A DNA stretch of 64,000 bases from Micrasema longulum (GCA_022494885.1 JAGVSM010002838.1:186001-250000); one strand, 5' to 3'. Counted from the stretch's first letter, positions 9,878 to 20,345 are shown. Translations and numbers: made by a program. Notes: generated by a model not told the origin, from the sequence alone.

Positions 9878-10475
9878 TTAACTCTAAAAAGACTGTGGTA
9901 AATAATCATAAATTAAGATGTAATATCGTGTTACCACAAGCAAAAGACGGAATATTCTAAAGCTCAGACATTTGAAAAAAAAACATGTAGACATGCAGTT
10001 TAATAATTTTTTTTCCATAATTTATAAAAACAAATATGTAATTTAGCAAAAAAAAATAAAAGTCATAAATTTGCCGCTCATAATTCACGCGAGCGTGGGG
10101 GATACACGCGTGAATTATGAGCTTGCGGCGTCCCCCATCACTGTCAACAACCGACTGAATTTGTTTCACACAACACTGGTTACGGCGGTTGCAGAACAGC
10201 GTCTCTGTCTTACCTGTTATGTGTTCTATCTTAGTGCTCTCTTTAATACAGATGTATTGCTGTATTTTCGGACATCATTCTTCGGGTAGCAAGGTTAAAT
10301 GTTTTTTGATTTAAAATCCAGCGTAGTTTTATAAACTTAATTTTCCAAATCCGGGGTGAAAATGTCCATTTGAAGGTTACAAAAAATACGAGTTCATCAT
10401 TTAAAAAAGTAAGAGATACATCAAGTCTTGTATCGTATGTAGACTAGTGTGACATCACAGCCACACAAGAGTTAA
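9878..10475 (+). mobile_element. Family B non-autonomous DNA element, 598 bp, TTAA ends
   Basis: Starts TTAACTCT and ends AGAGTTAA, an exact 8-base inverted terminus that includes a possible TTAA target duplication. Internal landmarks match the inverse copy at 3421-4016: ACTGTGGTAAATAATC, GTAATATCGTGTTACCAC, AAAGACGGAATATTCTAAA, CAGAACAGCGTCTCTG, GACATCACAGCCACAC. Small frames here (9957-10169 reverse, 10071-10289 forward) are not shared between the copies, so they are not genes. Compared with the other copy it carries an extra inverted duplication at 10076-10122. Confidence 0.75.
10076..10122. repeat. Inverted repeat, 16-base arms, inside family B
   Basis: GCTCATAATTCACGCG (10076-10091) and its exact reverse complement (10107-10122) are separated by 15 bases. 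The other family B copy has only one arm-like segment here, so the second arm looks like a later templated inversion. Confidence 0.8.
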
Positions 10476-11470
10476 TAGACTTTAAATATGTCTGTAAATA
10501 AATAAATATATTTTGAAATCAAGGTGAACATAATAAAAACAAACCGTTATTATTTCTATCCTTTACTGCTTATTTATTTTCAATAGGTGAAAGTTTGAAT
10601 TATATTACGATTAATCAAGTTAAGGTTTAGTTCAAAAGTAAATATTTTTCTAATAACTTCGGTAAATCTAGCCACGGTTACTCAAAGTTACTGACTATTA
10701 AGGAAAAGTTCCTTAACATAAAGTAAATTATCTTATTCAATCTAAACAAGGAACATTAATTATGAATCGTATTATTTTAATTAAAGAGGACGAAGAACAT
10801 TAAATTTATGATACAAAATTGATATTCAAGCGTGCGAGGGTGGGTCCTAAAATTCGCGGAATGGAAGAGTTACCAGGGGGGGTAGGGGGTACTGTTATAT
10901 ACAAATAAATAGTGCAACTCATCACTGGTAATTTTAGCAAGAATTGATGTAATTTTTTTAATCAATCATTTTTATTTTATAAATTTATTTCATAAAATAG
11001 TTAACATATTTAATAACAGCGAATCAATATAAAACCAGGAAAAAGATAATGAAAACGGAGTGTTGTCTGTTTAAGATAGTCTCCATCTAACATGGCTCAG
11101 CCTGTTCTAAGATGGAGATTTTTTATCTTTCAAAGTATAAGTAAATATAAAAAATAACAAAAAAAAATCTAGAATGACTTAATTATATATGCCTAGCTAA
11201 TCAAATGTAAGAAATTCATAATCGTTATTATACAAATATAAAGTATATATATGTGTCAAGAATACATGTTACTTAAACATAAATAATATATAATGAAAAA
11301 CAAATATGAAGTAATGTAATACATAAAAAAAAAAAAAATGTGTGTACCAACTATATAAAGTACTAAGTTTATTAATCTAGATATATTTATCAAAAAAATA
11401 TATCTCTTCACTATTTATATGTGCAGTTATTTTTGTTTTAAAATTTGTTTTACATTTTGAATCTTTTATA
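10476..11470. other. No gene recognised; short hairpin near 11065
   Basis: AT-rich. A GC-richer patch with a G run lies at 10832-10885. AAGATAGTCTCCATCT (from ~11068) pairs roughly with AGATGGAGATTTTTTATCTT (from ~11111), a small imperfect hairpin. Confidence 0.45.
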
Positions 11471-12060
11471 TTTGGCATTAAATCGTTAAATATTTTTGGC
11501 GCAAATACATTATATTGCTTTTTACCAAACGCAGTGGATACAAACGAGACAAAACAGTTGATTTGGGTTGCTGAACGAGTGTTTTGTTGGGTTCTTTTAG
11601 TTTAAGTAGTAGGCACCTTACAAACAATTGTATTACTTCCAATATCTTAAACACAGCGAATAGATCTTCCGTTGGATACTTCGAGGGTTTTTTAAGAATG
11701 ACCTTCATGATCTATTTTTGTGCTATTTTCACTGGTTCAAAGATTGAACGAGAGGTTGCTCTCAAAACTTGCTCTCTCTCTTGCTAGCAAACTATCATAT
11801 TGCAATTTAGCTTGGGGAGGTTGCTCCCCAAGCTAAATTGCAATATGATAGTTTGCTTTGGCAAAAATCAAAGTAAATTTGTCTCATAAGTTGAGCATTC
11901 AAGGTATTTTTTAGGCTTTTATAAATGTTTACTGATTTCCGTATTTGCTTGGACGTTTCCATAATGTGATATTTCCAGCTTAGTTTAGAATCTATTATGA
12001 CGCCTAAGTATTTTAATGAATTCATTTGTTCTAAATTTACACATTTGTAAAAAATAATTT
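11471..12060 (-). pseudogene. LINE L3 (CR1/jockey-like) RT C-terminal part with palindromic break
   Basis: Read from 12025 on the minus strand: NSLKYLGVIIDSKLSWKYHI, QIYFDFCQSKLSYCNLAWG, typical of the region after the RT palm of CR1/jockey-type LINEs. At 11856 the reading turns back on itself through a perfect palindrome. Beyond it, another frame gives KVILKKPSKYPTEDLFAVF and LEVIQLFVRCLLLKL, the next expected block. About 20-30 codons of the family between these blocks are replaced by palindrome sequence. No intact 5' part is visible. The clade assignment is inference. Confidence 0.7.
11787..11856. repeat. Perfect palindrome, 33-base arms, 4-base spacer
   Basis: The 11787-11819 arm (starting GCAAACTATCATATTGC) is the exact reverse complement of 11824-11856, with GTTG between. 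It lies inside the LINE L3 coding remnant, in the segment encoding SYCNLAWG, so LINE coding sequence has been copied in inverted form at a break. Confidence 0.95.
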
Positions 12061-12364
12061 GGGATGCACGAATAGATCTTGAGTGAAAATTTTTCAGGTT
12101 CTGTTTTTTAATTTAACTAATTAGTGTATAGTTTCCAAGTAACACCTAGATAAGTGAAATAATTCAGCAGAAATATCGAGAACTGATAAAATTAACATTC
12201 AAGCCGTCGTTCAATTTTTCACTAAACTGAATAAATAACATCATATTATTTCCTGGAAAAATCATAATTTATAAAAAGTACGATAAAATAAAATAAAATA
12301 AAATAGACAACGTGCCCGTGATCAAAGACGATGTTGCATTGACTGTTCTGTACACATTTGAATT
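12061..12364. other. AT-rich, with an AAAAT microsatellite at 12283-12305
   Basis: About 4-5 units of AAAAT. Otherwise nothing is recognised. Confidence 0.6.
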
Positions 12365-12785
12365 CTAAAATAATTAACAATGTTTCGAGTTTGTCCAAAC
12401 TTCTGCAGACAAGATCTGGATTTAATCTCCTGGAGAACTGTTAAGGGGGTTGAATCCAGTCCTTGTTTACGGAAGTTAAGACAAACTCAAAACATTGTTG
12501 ATAAATCCACCTCGTCCACGAGGAAGTATAAAAGTTGGAAAAATATTTTATAGCCTTGCGTTAATTCAATCATATGAATCTCACCCGCATAAATAAAGGT
12601 TTTCAGCTTTTTAACTTCACAAACATCAACAGGAATTGAAGGAAAATAGATGCTTAAATAAAGGCAGAACGGTGAAAGTTACAGCGGGTAAAGTGGCCAC
12701 TCAAACCAGTCAATGACAGGTCGTAAGCCTTGACTTGAACATGCTCTTCTCTAAAATGTTCTTCGTCTCTGTTGAATTTTGTTAA
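12365..12785. repeat. Family A foldback
   Basis: 12365-12440 is a minus-sense end (GAGTTTGTCCAAACTTC, GGATTTAATCTCCTGG). 12447-12785 is the plus-sense arm from GTTGAATCCAGTCCTTG through GAATCTCACCCGCATAAA, AAAGTGGCCACTCAAACC and TCAATGACAGG to CTTCGTCTCTGTTG. Confidence 0.75.
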
Positions 12786-13414
12786 TTCCAAATGTCAAAC
12801 CTCCCTTAATTTAGTTGAAACCTGGTTCAGTCCGATTGACTTATATTTTTTTTAATCTTCTAGGAAAAAAATTAAAACTTATGGAAAAGTCAATTCTGCA
12901 ATTTCATCTTGTTTTCGCGATAAACACAAAACATTTTCATTCGAAGGCATAGATAAATCAATTTTTAAAAAGCGTACGTGTCAAAAGAGAATATATTGAA
13001 AAAGAAAAATATGACCATTTTTCTATTTACTCCCCTTCCTCTTCATTCTTCAGTCTCTTGAGAGAACTCAAAATAAATTTCTCAGACACACTGATTTCAA
13101 GATGGGTATCCTTAGAAATGTAATAAATTTAAAAAATAATTAAGGCACGAACTGTTCAAAATAATAAAGGCAACGTTTGATACCCCTGACTTATTGAAGT
13201 TGATTTCTTTCTATGTACCGCCTAGATTGAACAGACTGACTGTATTTTATTTTCAACAAAATTATCGGACGGTCTTTCTATATAATTTAAAAATTAATAG
13301 AATATGAAATGCTAACAATAAATGTGCCTCATATTCGTATATAACATATACTTTTTTATTTTATTTTTAAATCATATAACATAAAGTATTTTACAAGTAA
13401 AATACGTTAAATTA
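12786..13414. other. No recognised feature
   Basis: AT-rich unique-looking DNA. No coding motif and no match to families in the window. Confidence 0.5.
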
Positions 13415-13660
13415 CATTCCCAGGAATTACAACAACTCAATTCGAGACATAAAATTTTTTTACATTTAGAAAATAACACATATTGAAAACAACAAAGAAA
13501 CAAAGCAAGTTCAGCACCTTTAAAACTAAATATAGCACAACAATATACACGTCTAAAACCTTTTCTTACACAAGCAGAATAAACGTATTTTTTAAAAAAC
13601 TATTTTAGGAATAAAAAAAAGGAGTGAATCTACTAAGGGAGATAAGGTCATTAACATCAA
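13415..13660 (+). repeat. Family F repeat
   Basis: TACATTCCCAG, AACAAAGAAACAAAGC, AACTAAATATAGCACAACAA and GGGAGATAAGGTC occur in the same order at 21933-22110. It leads directly into LINE-like coding remnants in this copy, so it may be the 5' side of the same element. Confidence 0.5.
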
Positions 13661-14320
13661 ATGCCATGTAGATGATGCTGCCATAGTGATGATGAGAACA
13701 TATCCATCTCAGTTAGTAAACATTTGGATGCCTAAGAAATGTCGTATAGCACAATGAACACATAATTATTGGAAACATAATTCGGATATACAAAACGTGT
13801 CAGACCAAATCATGGTATATACAACAGAGGCGAGAATAGATAAAGAGAAAAAAAAAATGAAAAACCAAGTAGAAAAACTAAATAAAAACACTAAATAGAA
13901 AAACTAAATAGAAAAACTAAATAGAAAAACTAAATAGAAAAACTAAATAGAAAAACTAAATAGATAAACTTAAATCAAAAACTAAATACAAAAACTAAAT
14001 ACAAAAACCAAATAAATATTCAGAACGTCAGAGATGAAAGTACTAAAGGCAATCGCTGGGAAACCCAAAAGAGGCTAAATCTAGAGTCAAGAAGTTAGAC
14101 GGATTTGCGATATCCAGTGCATAGTAAATAGATTATGGAGAGATTACGTCAATAATTCCATTAATGGACAGCTCCAAAATTCCCTATACAATTGCCCACG
14201 AAATCTGAGCCGATAGCTATCTGCCCGGAAGACCACCAAGGAGAGAAAAGAACAGCTGAGACTCAGGAGTTAGCTTTTAGCTGATACCAAATGAATCGAT
14301 CTGAACCGAGAAGAAGAAGA
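13660..14320 (+). pseudogene. LINE L4 remnant (RT and C-terminal part)
   Basis: 13660-13760 encodes a GDKVINIKCHVDDAAIVM-like string, compatible with a decayed RT palm (a YADDT position reading VDDAA). After a minisatellite expansion, 14030-14310 encodes MKVLKAIAGKPKRG, then (other frames) an RICDIQC segment and a PGRPPRR-type GRP.rRW segment, the usual end of endonuclease-RT LINEs of the CR1/RTE type. Stops and shifts are frequent. The identification rests on these blocks and is moderate. Confidence 0.5.
13858..14017. repeat. 13-base A-rich minisatellite
   Basis: About ten units of AAACTAAATAGAA and variants (AAACTAAATACAA near the end). It lies inside the LINE L4 remnant and probably grew there. 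Confidence 0.85.
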
Positions 14321-15044
14321 AAATTAAACTTTCAGAAATAATTTTCACCTAGATCTTCCAAGAAAAGGTTTGGGTAGAAGTTCTTGAGAGCCACACCAAT
14401 ATATATTTAATTTATAACTGCCCAACTACAAAAAAATATATAAAAAGTTTTCTTGATTCTCCTGTTGGATCCTTATTTTGTGAATGAAAAATTTTATTAA
14501 GTAAAGCCTTAATTTTAAAATTTTAAATGGTCTATTAAAAAATAATTTTAATATTTTTTTATTATTATTATTTTATTAACACAAACGGCAAAACTGCTTT
14601 TTACAAAAATTTATAATACCAACAAATTTGGCTTAGTATTTATTTTTAAAAAAAAACATGAATTTCCTTTTACCCAAGATGAATAAAAAAATTAAACGTA
14701 AAAATTACACAATATTTACAAAAAAAAGTTAACCTTAAAATTATACAACATATTCAGTAGAAAGTTAAAACAATTTAAGAATAAATGTATAAAACAAATT
14801 GAATAATAAATATTTTAAAGTAATATAACAAGAAAAACGTAAATACAGTTTCATACAACTGGGCAAAGTGAACAAAAAATTGTTTATATTATTAAATGTA
14901 TAAATAAATAAATATAATTACCAATCACCATTTTTGAAAAATTTCAAAAGGTTTGTTTTGTAGAAACAATACCCCAAACTAAATAATATGTATATCTGAT
15001 ACGTAGGAATAACTATTGCCGAGTTCACAAAGTCTGATATGTTA
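14321..15044. other. AT-rich DNA, nothing recognised
   Basis: A very A-rich stretch (14550-14900) could be a decayed LINE 3' UTR in minus orientation, but no diagnostic block is visible. Confidence 0.5.
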
Positions 15045-15540
15045 ATAAAAATCGAAATTTGTTGTAAAAGACAGGGAAAAGATTTTTGAAAAGGGGATAT
15101 GTAAATTTAGGCACTTAAAGGGCTTATGACCTGTTACTGATTGGTTTAAGTGGCCAATTTACACATTGTAACATTTTCCAATCTGCCTTTGTTTTAAAAT
15201 CCACAATTCCTTAACTCTTCCATCTGTTAAATCTTGTGAAGTAAAAGAGCTGAAACCTTTATCGTTTGGGTGAGATTCATTCAGCTGAAACAATTTACCC
15301 ACTAGGCAACGCCTGAAAATAATATTCCTTTTTTATACTTCTTCTTTTCCCAGTAAGTTAATTCAACAATGTTTTGAGAATGTCCAATGATACGTCATAA
15401 GCTCTGCAAATGCCTAGACTTTTATATTCCCTTCTCAGAAATGCGTTCCCTTACTTTTGCAACAAATTTAGATCTAAATCCTAAGGAAGGAAATCCAGCC
15501 AGTCTGCAAATATTTGGACATACTCAAAACATTGTTGTCA
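15045..15540. repeat. Family A subtype 2 foldback
   Basis: The minus-sense arm from about 15065 (TTAGGCACTTAAAGGGC, GTTTAAGTGGCC, AAGAGCTGAAACCTTTAT, CACTAGGCAACGCCTG) turns at about 15390 to plus sense (CATAAGCTCTGCAAATGCC, ATTCCCTTCTCAGAAATG, TTGCAACAAATTTAG, GCCAGTCTGCAAATATTTGG). Same subtype as 8735-9225. A further plus-sense scrap lies at 15587-15680. Confidence 0.7.
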
Positions 15541-15769
15541 TTGAAAATACCAAATAAACGTGGTTCTACAACACAGAAATTGAAAACAAAAAAAAACTGC
15601 CACTGACAGGTTTTAAGCCTTATTAATTCATAGATTTCTTTTTTATAAAATAACTTTTTTCTCTGTTGAACTGAACTAATTTACATTCTTAAACTTAACC
15701 TTAACCACTTCAAAAATTAAAAACAATTAAACTTTATGCATATAATTGCATTTTTTGTCGTACTAACAA

Positions 15770-15930
15770 ACGTCAGGGTCAAAAGAGTTAACCAGCAATC
15801 AATTGATGAAAACCAATTATAAAATCTCGTTCCGAAACAATTAAAGGGAAGCTGTGGCTTAATTAATTGATTAATAAAATGCTCGACTGGTATTTATCGC
15901 CATAAAGATTATTTTCAAAGAAAAAATCCG
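15770..15930. promoter_or_regulatory. Candidate cis-regulatory patch with homeodomain-type sites
   Basis: A unique patch between family A copies, rich in TAAT-core words: AATCAATTGATG, CCAATTATAAAA, CTTAATTAATTGATTAATAA and TTTATCGCCATAAAG (Abd-B/Cdx-like TTTATCG with TTATGG in reverse). In AT-rich DNA such words also arise by chance, so this is a suggestion only. Confidence 0.2.
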
Positions 15931-15969
15931 CATTTTACCCTCCAACCCACCACAACAGAAGAATAATCA

Positions 15970-16090
15970 ACAACGTGTTGAGTTTGTCTAAATAAACCAG
16001 CCAATGATTGGTCATAAGCCCTGTGGATGCCTAGACTTCTATATTACCTTCTGTAAAATATTTTTCATGTCTGTTGTAATATGTTGAGAA
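15970..16090 (+). repeat. Family A fragment
   Basis: GTGTTGAGTTTGTC, then AAACCAGCCAATGATTGG, GATGCCTAGACTTCTATATT and CATGTCTGTTGTAATATG. A short plus-sense piece ending at the usual family A terminus. Confidence 0.75.
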
Positions 16091-16299
16091 GAATAAGCAT
16101 AAATATTTAATTAAGATAAATGTTTGCCCTCAGCCTGGGTTCACAATAGACATGATGAAATTGACGACCTGTACGAGTTCCGTGAATGGCCTCGTCCATG
16201 CAAGACAAAATAATAGGATAACACAATAATTTGAATGTATTTTATATGCGGAACGCTGCGAAAATGAATACACGATGTCACACGTTAGGGTGAGTTCAC

Positions 16300-16560
16300 G
16301 AAAAATATTTTTCTTTCATAACAAGAGAAATGAGGAAGATCGGTGTTTTTTTTTTTGTTTGTCAATAGACTTTTAAACAAAGATTTTAAAAATCGAAATA
16401 ATTTTTGAATAACGTTTTATAATCGCTTTGATTTTTCGTATGTTTTGTTATTTTTAAATTACTCCGTCCGTGACGTGACGTCACAAGTTCTCGTCAGTGA
16501 GTTTTGCTGACATTTAAAATAAGAACCGTAGCGTAAAAATACATTAAACGTTGATAAAAA
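16300..16560 (+). repeat. Family C repeat
   Basis: Shares GGTGTTTTTTTTTTTG, TTGTCAATAGAC, TTGATTTTTCGTATGTTTTG, ACTCCGTCCGTGACG and GTCACAAGTTCTCGTC with 43955-44200, and in reverse with 58500-58940. Includes the CRE-like palindrome TGACGTCA. No ORF. The stretch before it (16130-16300, GGTTCACAATAGACATGATG) is unique and unidentified. Confidence 0.55.
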
Positions 16561-16989
16561 TGGCTACTAGAAACTGTAAATCCATCACAACTCACAACAC
16601 CTAACAACGCTGTAATAGATTGGTTAATTCTAAAGATTTTTAAAAAAATATTTTTTTATTTTTACATATAAAATAGCATCCAGAATTCTACATTTGTTTC
16701 CACAAAACCGAGGCTTGTCTGCGGGCTACATTTTTAAGGATTTTATTTTTTATTTTATTTATAAAAGGTAGGTACATAGTTTTATAATAAATAAAAATAA
16801 AGAATTTATGTGCACAGTTGTGACGGTTTTTCAATTATTATTTTTTTTTACAATATACATAAGAGGTAAAACAGAGTATTCAAAAAACAAAAGATAATTA
16901 CATAGCAGTAAAATTCATATTAATAGTAAAGTAATGCTTTCTTTTTTTTTTTCATACATTTACAAAACTTAGCCGTATAATTTAACGTA
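16561..16989. other. AT-rich, nothing recognised
   Basis: Homopolymer T and A runs; no family words. Confidence 0.5.
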
Positions 16990-17610
16990 GTACAATAACA
17001 CATTAATAATGTTTTGAGTTTGTCCAAATTTTTGTGAACAAAGACTGGATTCAACCCCCTAGGGAGGTCTTTAAATTAACATATTATAAACGACATGAAA
17101 AACACTTCTTACAGCAGGAAAAATAGAAATTTAGGTATCCACGGGGCTTATAACTAGACTTCTATATTCCCTTCTGTAAGGTGTTCTTCATGTCTGTTGT
17201 AATATTTAATATTAACAGCTCCCTAGGGAGTTGAATCCAGTCATTGTCTACAAATATTTGGACAAACTCAAAAAATTGTTGATGAATCCACCTGGTCGAA
17301 GAAGAAGTATAACAATTGAAAAATATTTTCAGGCGTTGCCTAGTATGTAGGTGAAATAATTCAATCAAATGAATCTCACCAGGAACAGCAAAGGTTTCAG
17401 CTCTTTAACTTCACAAACTTCAATAGAGCCGAAGATAATAGAGCCGATGGAATGTAGATGTTCAAATAAAGACAGAATGGCGAATGTTACATAGTGTATA
17501 AAGTGGCCACTTAAACCAGCCAATGATAAATTATTAGCCATGTAGATGCCTAGAATTCTATATTCTTTTCTGTAAGGTGTTTTTCATGTCTGTTGTAATA
17601 TGTTAACAAT
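16990..17610. repeat. Family A foldback
   Basis: Minus-sense arm 16990-17155 (AATGTTTTGAGTTTGTCC, AAGACTGGATTCAACCCCC, CGGGGCTTATAACT), turning to plus sense from 17157 (AGACTTCTATATTCCC). It passes the terminal CTGTTGTAATATT, goes through a second unit (GAGTTGAATCCAGTC, GCGTTGCCTAGTATGTAGG, GAATCTCACCAGG, AAAGTGGCCACTTAAACC) and ends CTGTTGTAATATGTTAAC at 17605. This shows units joined head to tail. The reverse frame at 17162-17368 is repeat sequence and not a gene. Confidence 0.8.
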
Positions 17611-18670
17611 GGCACTTTTGTGAAAAGAGCAAATAATCAAATCTACACTACAGTTGAAATGTTTTTTACTTTAACAAATTATAAATATGCGTTATTGCAT
17701 ATAAATATGGACACAAGAGTTTTTTTTTAATGAACAAAACATAATTAAATTGGGTATTTCAACGGTTTGAATGGTTTTCAAGTCTGGCTGACCACACACA
17801 CTAAGATGTGCATTTTGATAAAAACCGCCATCCTTTGTAAAACTCTGATGTATGTTGAGTCGTTATGTATCGAGAGTTTCATTTTATATTTATATTAGGA
17901 TACTTGATTGTAAATAATAACTTCATTCATTTGTAACAATATTTAAAAAAATAATTGAATTATGGGTCAAAAGAATTTAGGTGTTTTTTTTTAAGTCTGG
18001 CTGACCATTATCAGTGGCGCTACAGCCTGTTGTGGGCCTTGGTCTCCTCCAGAATCTGTCTCCATTCATCCCTGCACCCTGCGGCTCTTCTCCAATTCAT
18101 CAGGCCAATTGTTCTACAGTCACTTTCCACATTATCTAGCCATCTTCATTTTGGTCTGTCTCTGCTATGTCTGCCTTCCGGAGTGGTATAAAAATCTTTT
18201 ATAGGGTACGGTTATCATTCATTCTGTGCACATGGTCCAATCATTATAATCTTCTTATTTTTATGATTTGTGCAATGTTGGGTTCACCAAACAGTGCTTT
18301 TAATTCATTATTAAACCGTTTCCTCCACGCTCCGTTTTGATTGACAGCACCAAATATCTTCTTTAATATTTTTCTAGAACCAAGACTTGCTGATACATAA
18401 CCTATAATATGCATTTTTCAGAAAACAGCCAGATCTTATGTTGAATCAAACATCATTCAAACCTTAAATGTATGAGGTGAAAATCTGTATTCAAACGTGT
18501 TATTTTAATTACAGGTATTTTAAAAATTTATGTTGGTTTTTATAAAATGAAAATTCTCATGTGATTATTCACTTCATTTTATGTAATCGAAAAAGATAAC
18601 ACCACTATCTATTTTTTTTTCAAAATTATTGACTGGGTGCTTTTGGCATAACTACATTCAATTGAATGTC
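17611..18670 (-). repeat. Family D copy split by a LINE insertion
   Basis: Reverse-oriented relative to 7805-8346. 18405-18560 carries the GCATTTTTCAGAAAACAGCC, CAGATCTTATGTTGAATC and GTATGAGGTGAAAATC part. 17611-18012 carries the AAGTCTGGCTGACC and TGATGTATGTTGAGTCG part. The two join at ATATGCAT / GGTCAGCC if the LINE fragment at 18013-18400 is removed, as in the uninterrupted copy (GCATATTGTGTAGTCAGCC). Its 18630-18665 end (GGCATAACTACATTCAATTG) also occurs at 8335 and 21735. Confidence 0.6.
18013..18400 (-). pseudogene. LINE L5 C-terminal fragment inside family D
   Basis: On the minus strand the translation gives WRKRFNNELKALFGEPNIAQ, a KIRRL.WLDHVHRMNDNRT block and GR-rich pieces ending near E.KAH. 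This is the well-known C-terminal layout WRRRFNNEL...RLRWLGHVxRM of insect endonuclease-RT LINEs. It is 5'-truncated and shifted between blocks. The forward frame at 17955-18191 is a shadow. Confidence 0.75.
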
Positions 18671-18875
18671 CTTATTTTTACGTGTCCAAGAAAAAAAATT
18701 TAATTGATTTCCCGTAGTACTGAACTGTCTTATTTTTGGAGGACAAACTCAATGGCAAAAGGGAACTATTTCTCCTGACATAATCTTATTACCTTTAAGT
18801 GTATAATCAATTATTGCGATTGCAACACCTACTAATTAACTTGCTGAAAAACGTCTTAGGCCTAGATCAGCTTTA

Positions 18876-19224
18876 TTTTGTGGAAGGCATCACCAACAGC
18901 CAGGAGGTTGGCAGAGACAAATAACGCTTTGGCCCGCAACGCGTAATCCAATGCAACGTCAGCTCGGACAAATAATTTTACGTCGTGCATCGGAAGAACA
19001 TTTACATTTCATCTCGGCTTTTCGTGTCACCCGTCCACCAGCTCCTCGCTAAGTGTTCGCTATTGTAAATTCCTTCTGTACAAAATTGTAAGGATGTAAC
19101 TCGTGTGTGTACAGTCAATAAATAACTTGTCCGAGCTGACGTTGCATTGAATTACGCGTTGCGTGCCAAAGCAGTGTTCGGCTCTACCAACCTTATGACT
19201 ATTGGTGATGCCCTTCACAATTTA
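18876..19224. repeat. Large imperfect inverted repeat, ~90-base arms
   Basis: Left arm (18876-18972) and right arm (19125-19224) pair almost exactly over the inner 46 bases (AACGTCAGCTCGGACAA versus TTGTCCGAGCTGACGTT; two mismatches by eye) and more loosely outward (GGCATCACCAACAG versus TATTGGTGATGCC). The ~150-base middle is GC-richer and carries CAGTCAATAAATAAC, a polyadenylation-like motif. The open frame 19147-19344 covers the right arm but has no known domain. Could be a small foldback or LTR-derived unit. Confidence 0.6.
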
Positions 19225-19659
19225 CTGCAATATGAAAAGTCATTATGTCTATACGCAACCAATGAGCTAAATTCGGTAAACGCGCTTTTGCAGTCAACGC
19301 TTCTAAGGTACAAAAGTAAGGTAATATTTCAAAATAAACTTTAAACGCACCTGTTTTCAAATCATTTAAATAAATTCTTAGCTAGTTTTGCTTAATAAAT
19401 TGTTTAACTCAAAGTTTTAGAGAAATTTTCTAATTAGTATTGAAAATTTATTGAATTTAATATTTCTTCGAATGTCTTTAGAAAGTTTTCTTGATGTATT
19501 GTATCTACTATGCAAACAAGTTAGTTAATATTTATATTATGGATTACTAATATAGCGCCATTTTTGTTTTATAATACCTTTAGAGCACTTTACAAAGTGA
19601 TAAATATGGATTTGAATTTGACCTAGAATTAATAATTTAAGTAAAACATTTCAGTTTTA
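19225..19659. other. No recognised feature
   Basis: AT-rich DNA without family words. Confidence 0.5.
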
Positions 19660-20005
19660 AAACGAATCTTTTTTGGGTGATCTCGTTTAAGCTAAATTCG
19701 TTCCGATGTTTTGGCTACCACTGAAAGAGCCATTTTCAGGGCAAACTGTAGGCTTGGTAGAAAAAATATGTTGTTATGTTCTAATAATTAGTAACGTGTC
19801 GCAGTTGGCAGTTGACAAATTTAGCGTCATTTTTGTAGTGAGTAGTGCCAGGGACCACGTTGAATTTAATTTCAGCCCGTCTTCTTTGTTAATGTTTTTC
19901 GGGTGTTGGTGTATTTGAAAGGATTTTTTTGTGTGAGAGACGTCGGAACGAATCCAACTTACACTGAATAATCCAAAAAGATACATATTGATAACAGTGA
20001 CCATG
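19660..20005 (-). pseudogene. Penelope-like element 3' part
   Basis: Minus-strand translation contains FQIHQHPKNINKEDGLKLNS followed by TW, the I.KH..N.NREDG..L...W motif at the C terminus of Penelope-like retroelement proteins (GIY-YIG-bearing ORF). Downstream comes CCTGAAAATGGCTC and GTAGCCAAAACATCGG, a mutated version of the hairpin better kept at 28329-28375. An inverted GACGTCGGAACGAAT word near 19938 faces ATTCGTTCCGATG near 19697, as expected from the inverted terminal copies of these elements. Most of the ORF is absent. Confidence 0.65.
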
Positions 20006-20111
20006 AAAATCTACGTGCCAATTTAACAATTAAGTATTTTCCAAAATGTCACTTCGTTCACAAGGGTTCGCACTGTATATAAATTATCAATAATTTGCTA
20101 AGATTATTTAC

Positions 20112-20345
20112 AATACAAATGTGGATGAATGCAGTAATAGAGGAAGACCGAAAAAGGCATGGCATGACCAAATTCAACAAATACTTGAAGATAGACATGT
20201 CAAAAGTTGTAATAATCGGCGCGTGTGCATGAGAAGATGTATGAATGTCGAGGAAGCGAGATCTTTATGCAAAGTAGAGTGATATGGCATCCTAACCTCT
20301 CTGCTTACCCTTACGAGGAAACGGCGTTATAGGTTGTTGTTTTTA
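20112..20345 (+). pseudogene. RTE-like LINE C-terminal fragment
   Basis: Encodes NVDECSNRGRPKKAWHDQIQ, QILEDRHVKS, VCMRRCMNVEEARSLC and a YPYEETA-like end, then a short TTGTTG tail. The order matches 5255-5470. A stop near 20280 and frame loss show it is dead. Confidence 0.75.

Noticed and set aside
10071..10289. 72-codon forward ORF
   Set aside because: Inside family B, not open in the 3421-4016 copy, and its start lies in an inverted duplication.
13858..14017. CRISPR-like array
   Set aside because: Units are direct 13-mers without spacers; it is a minisatellite in eukaryotic DNA.
17162..17368. 68-codon reverse ORF
   Set aside because: Family A sequence; the frame is not shared by other copies.
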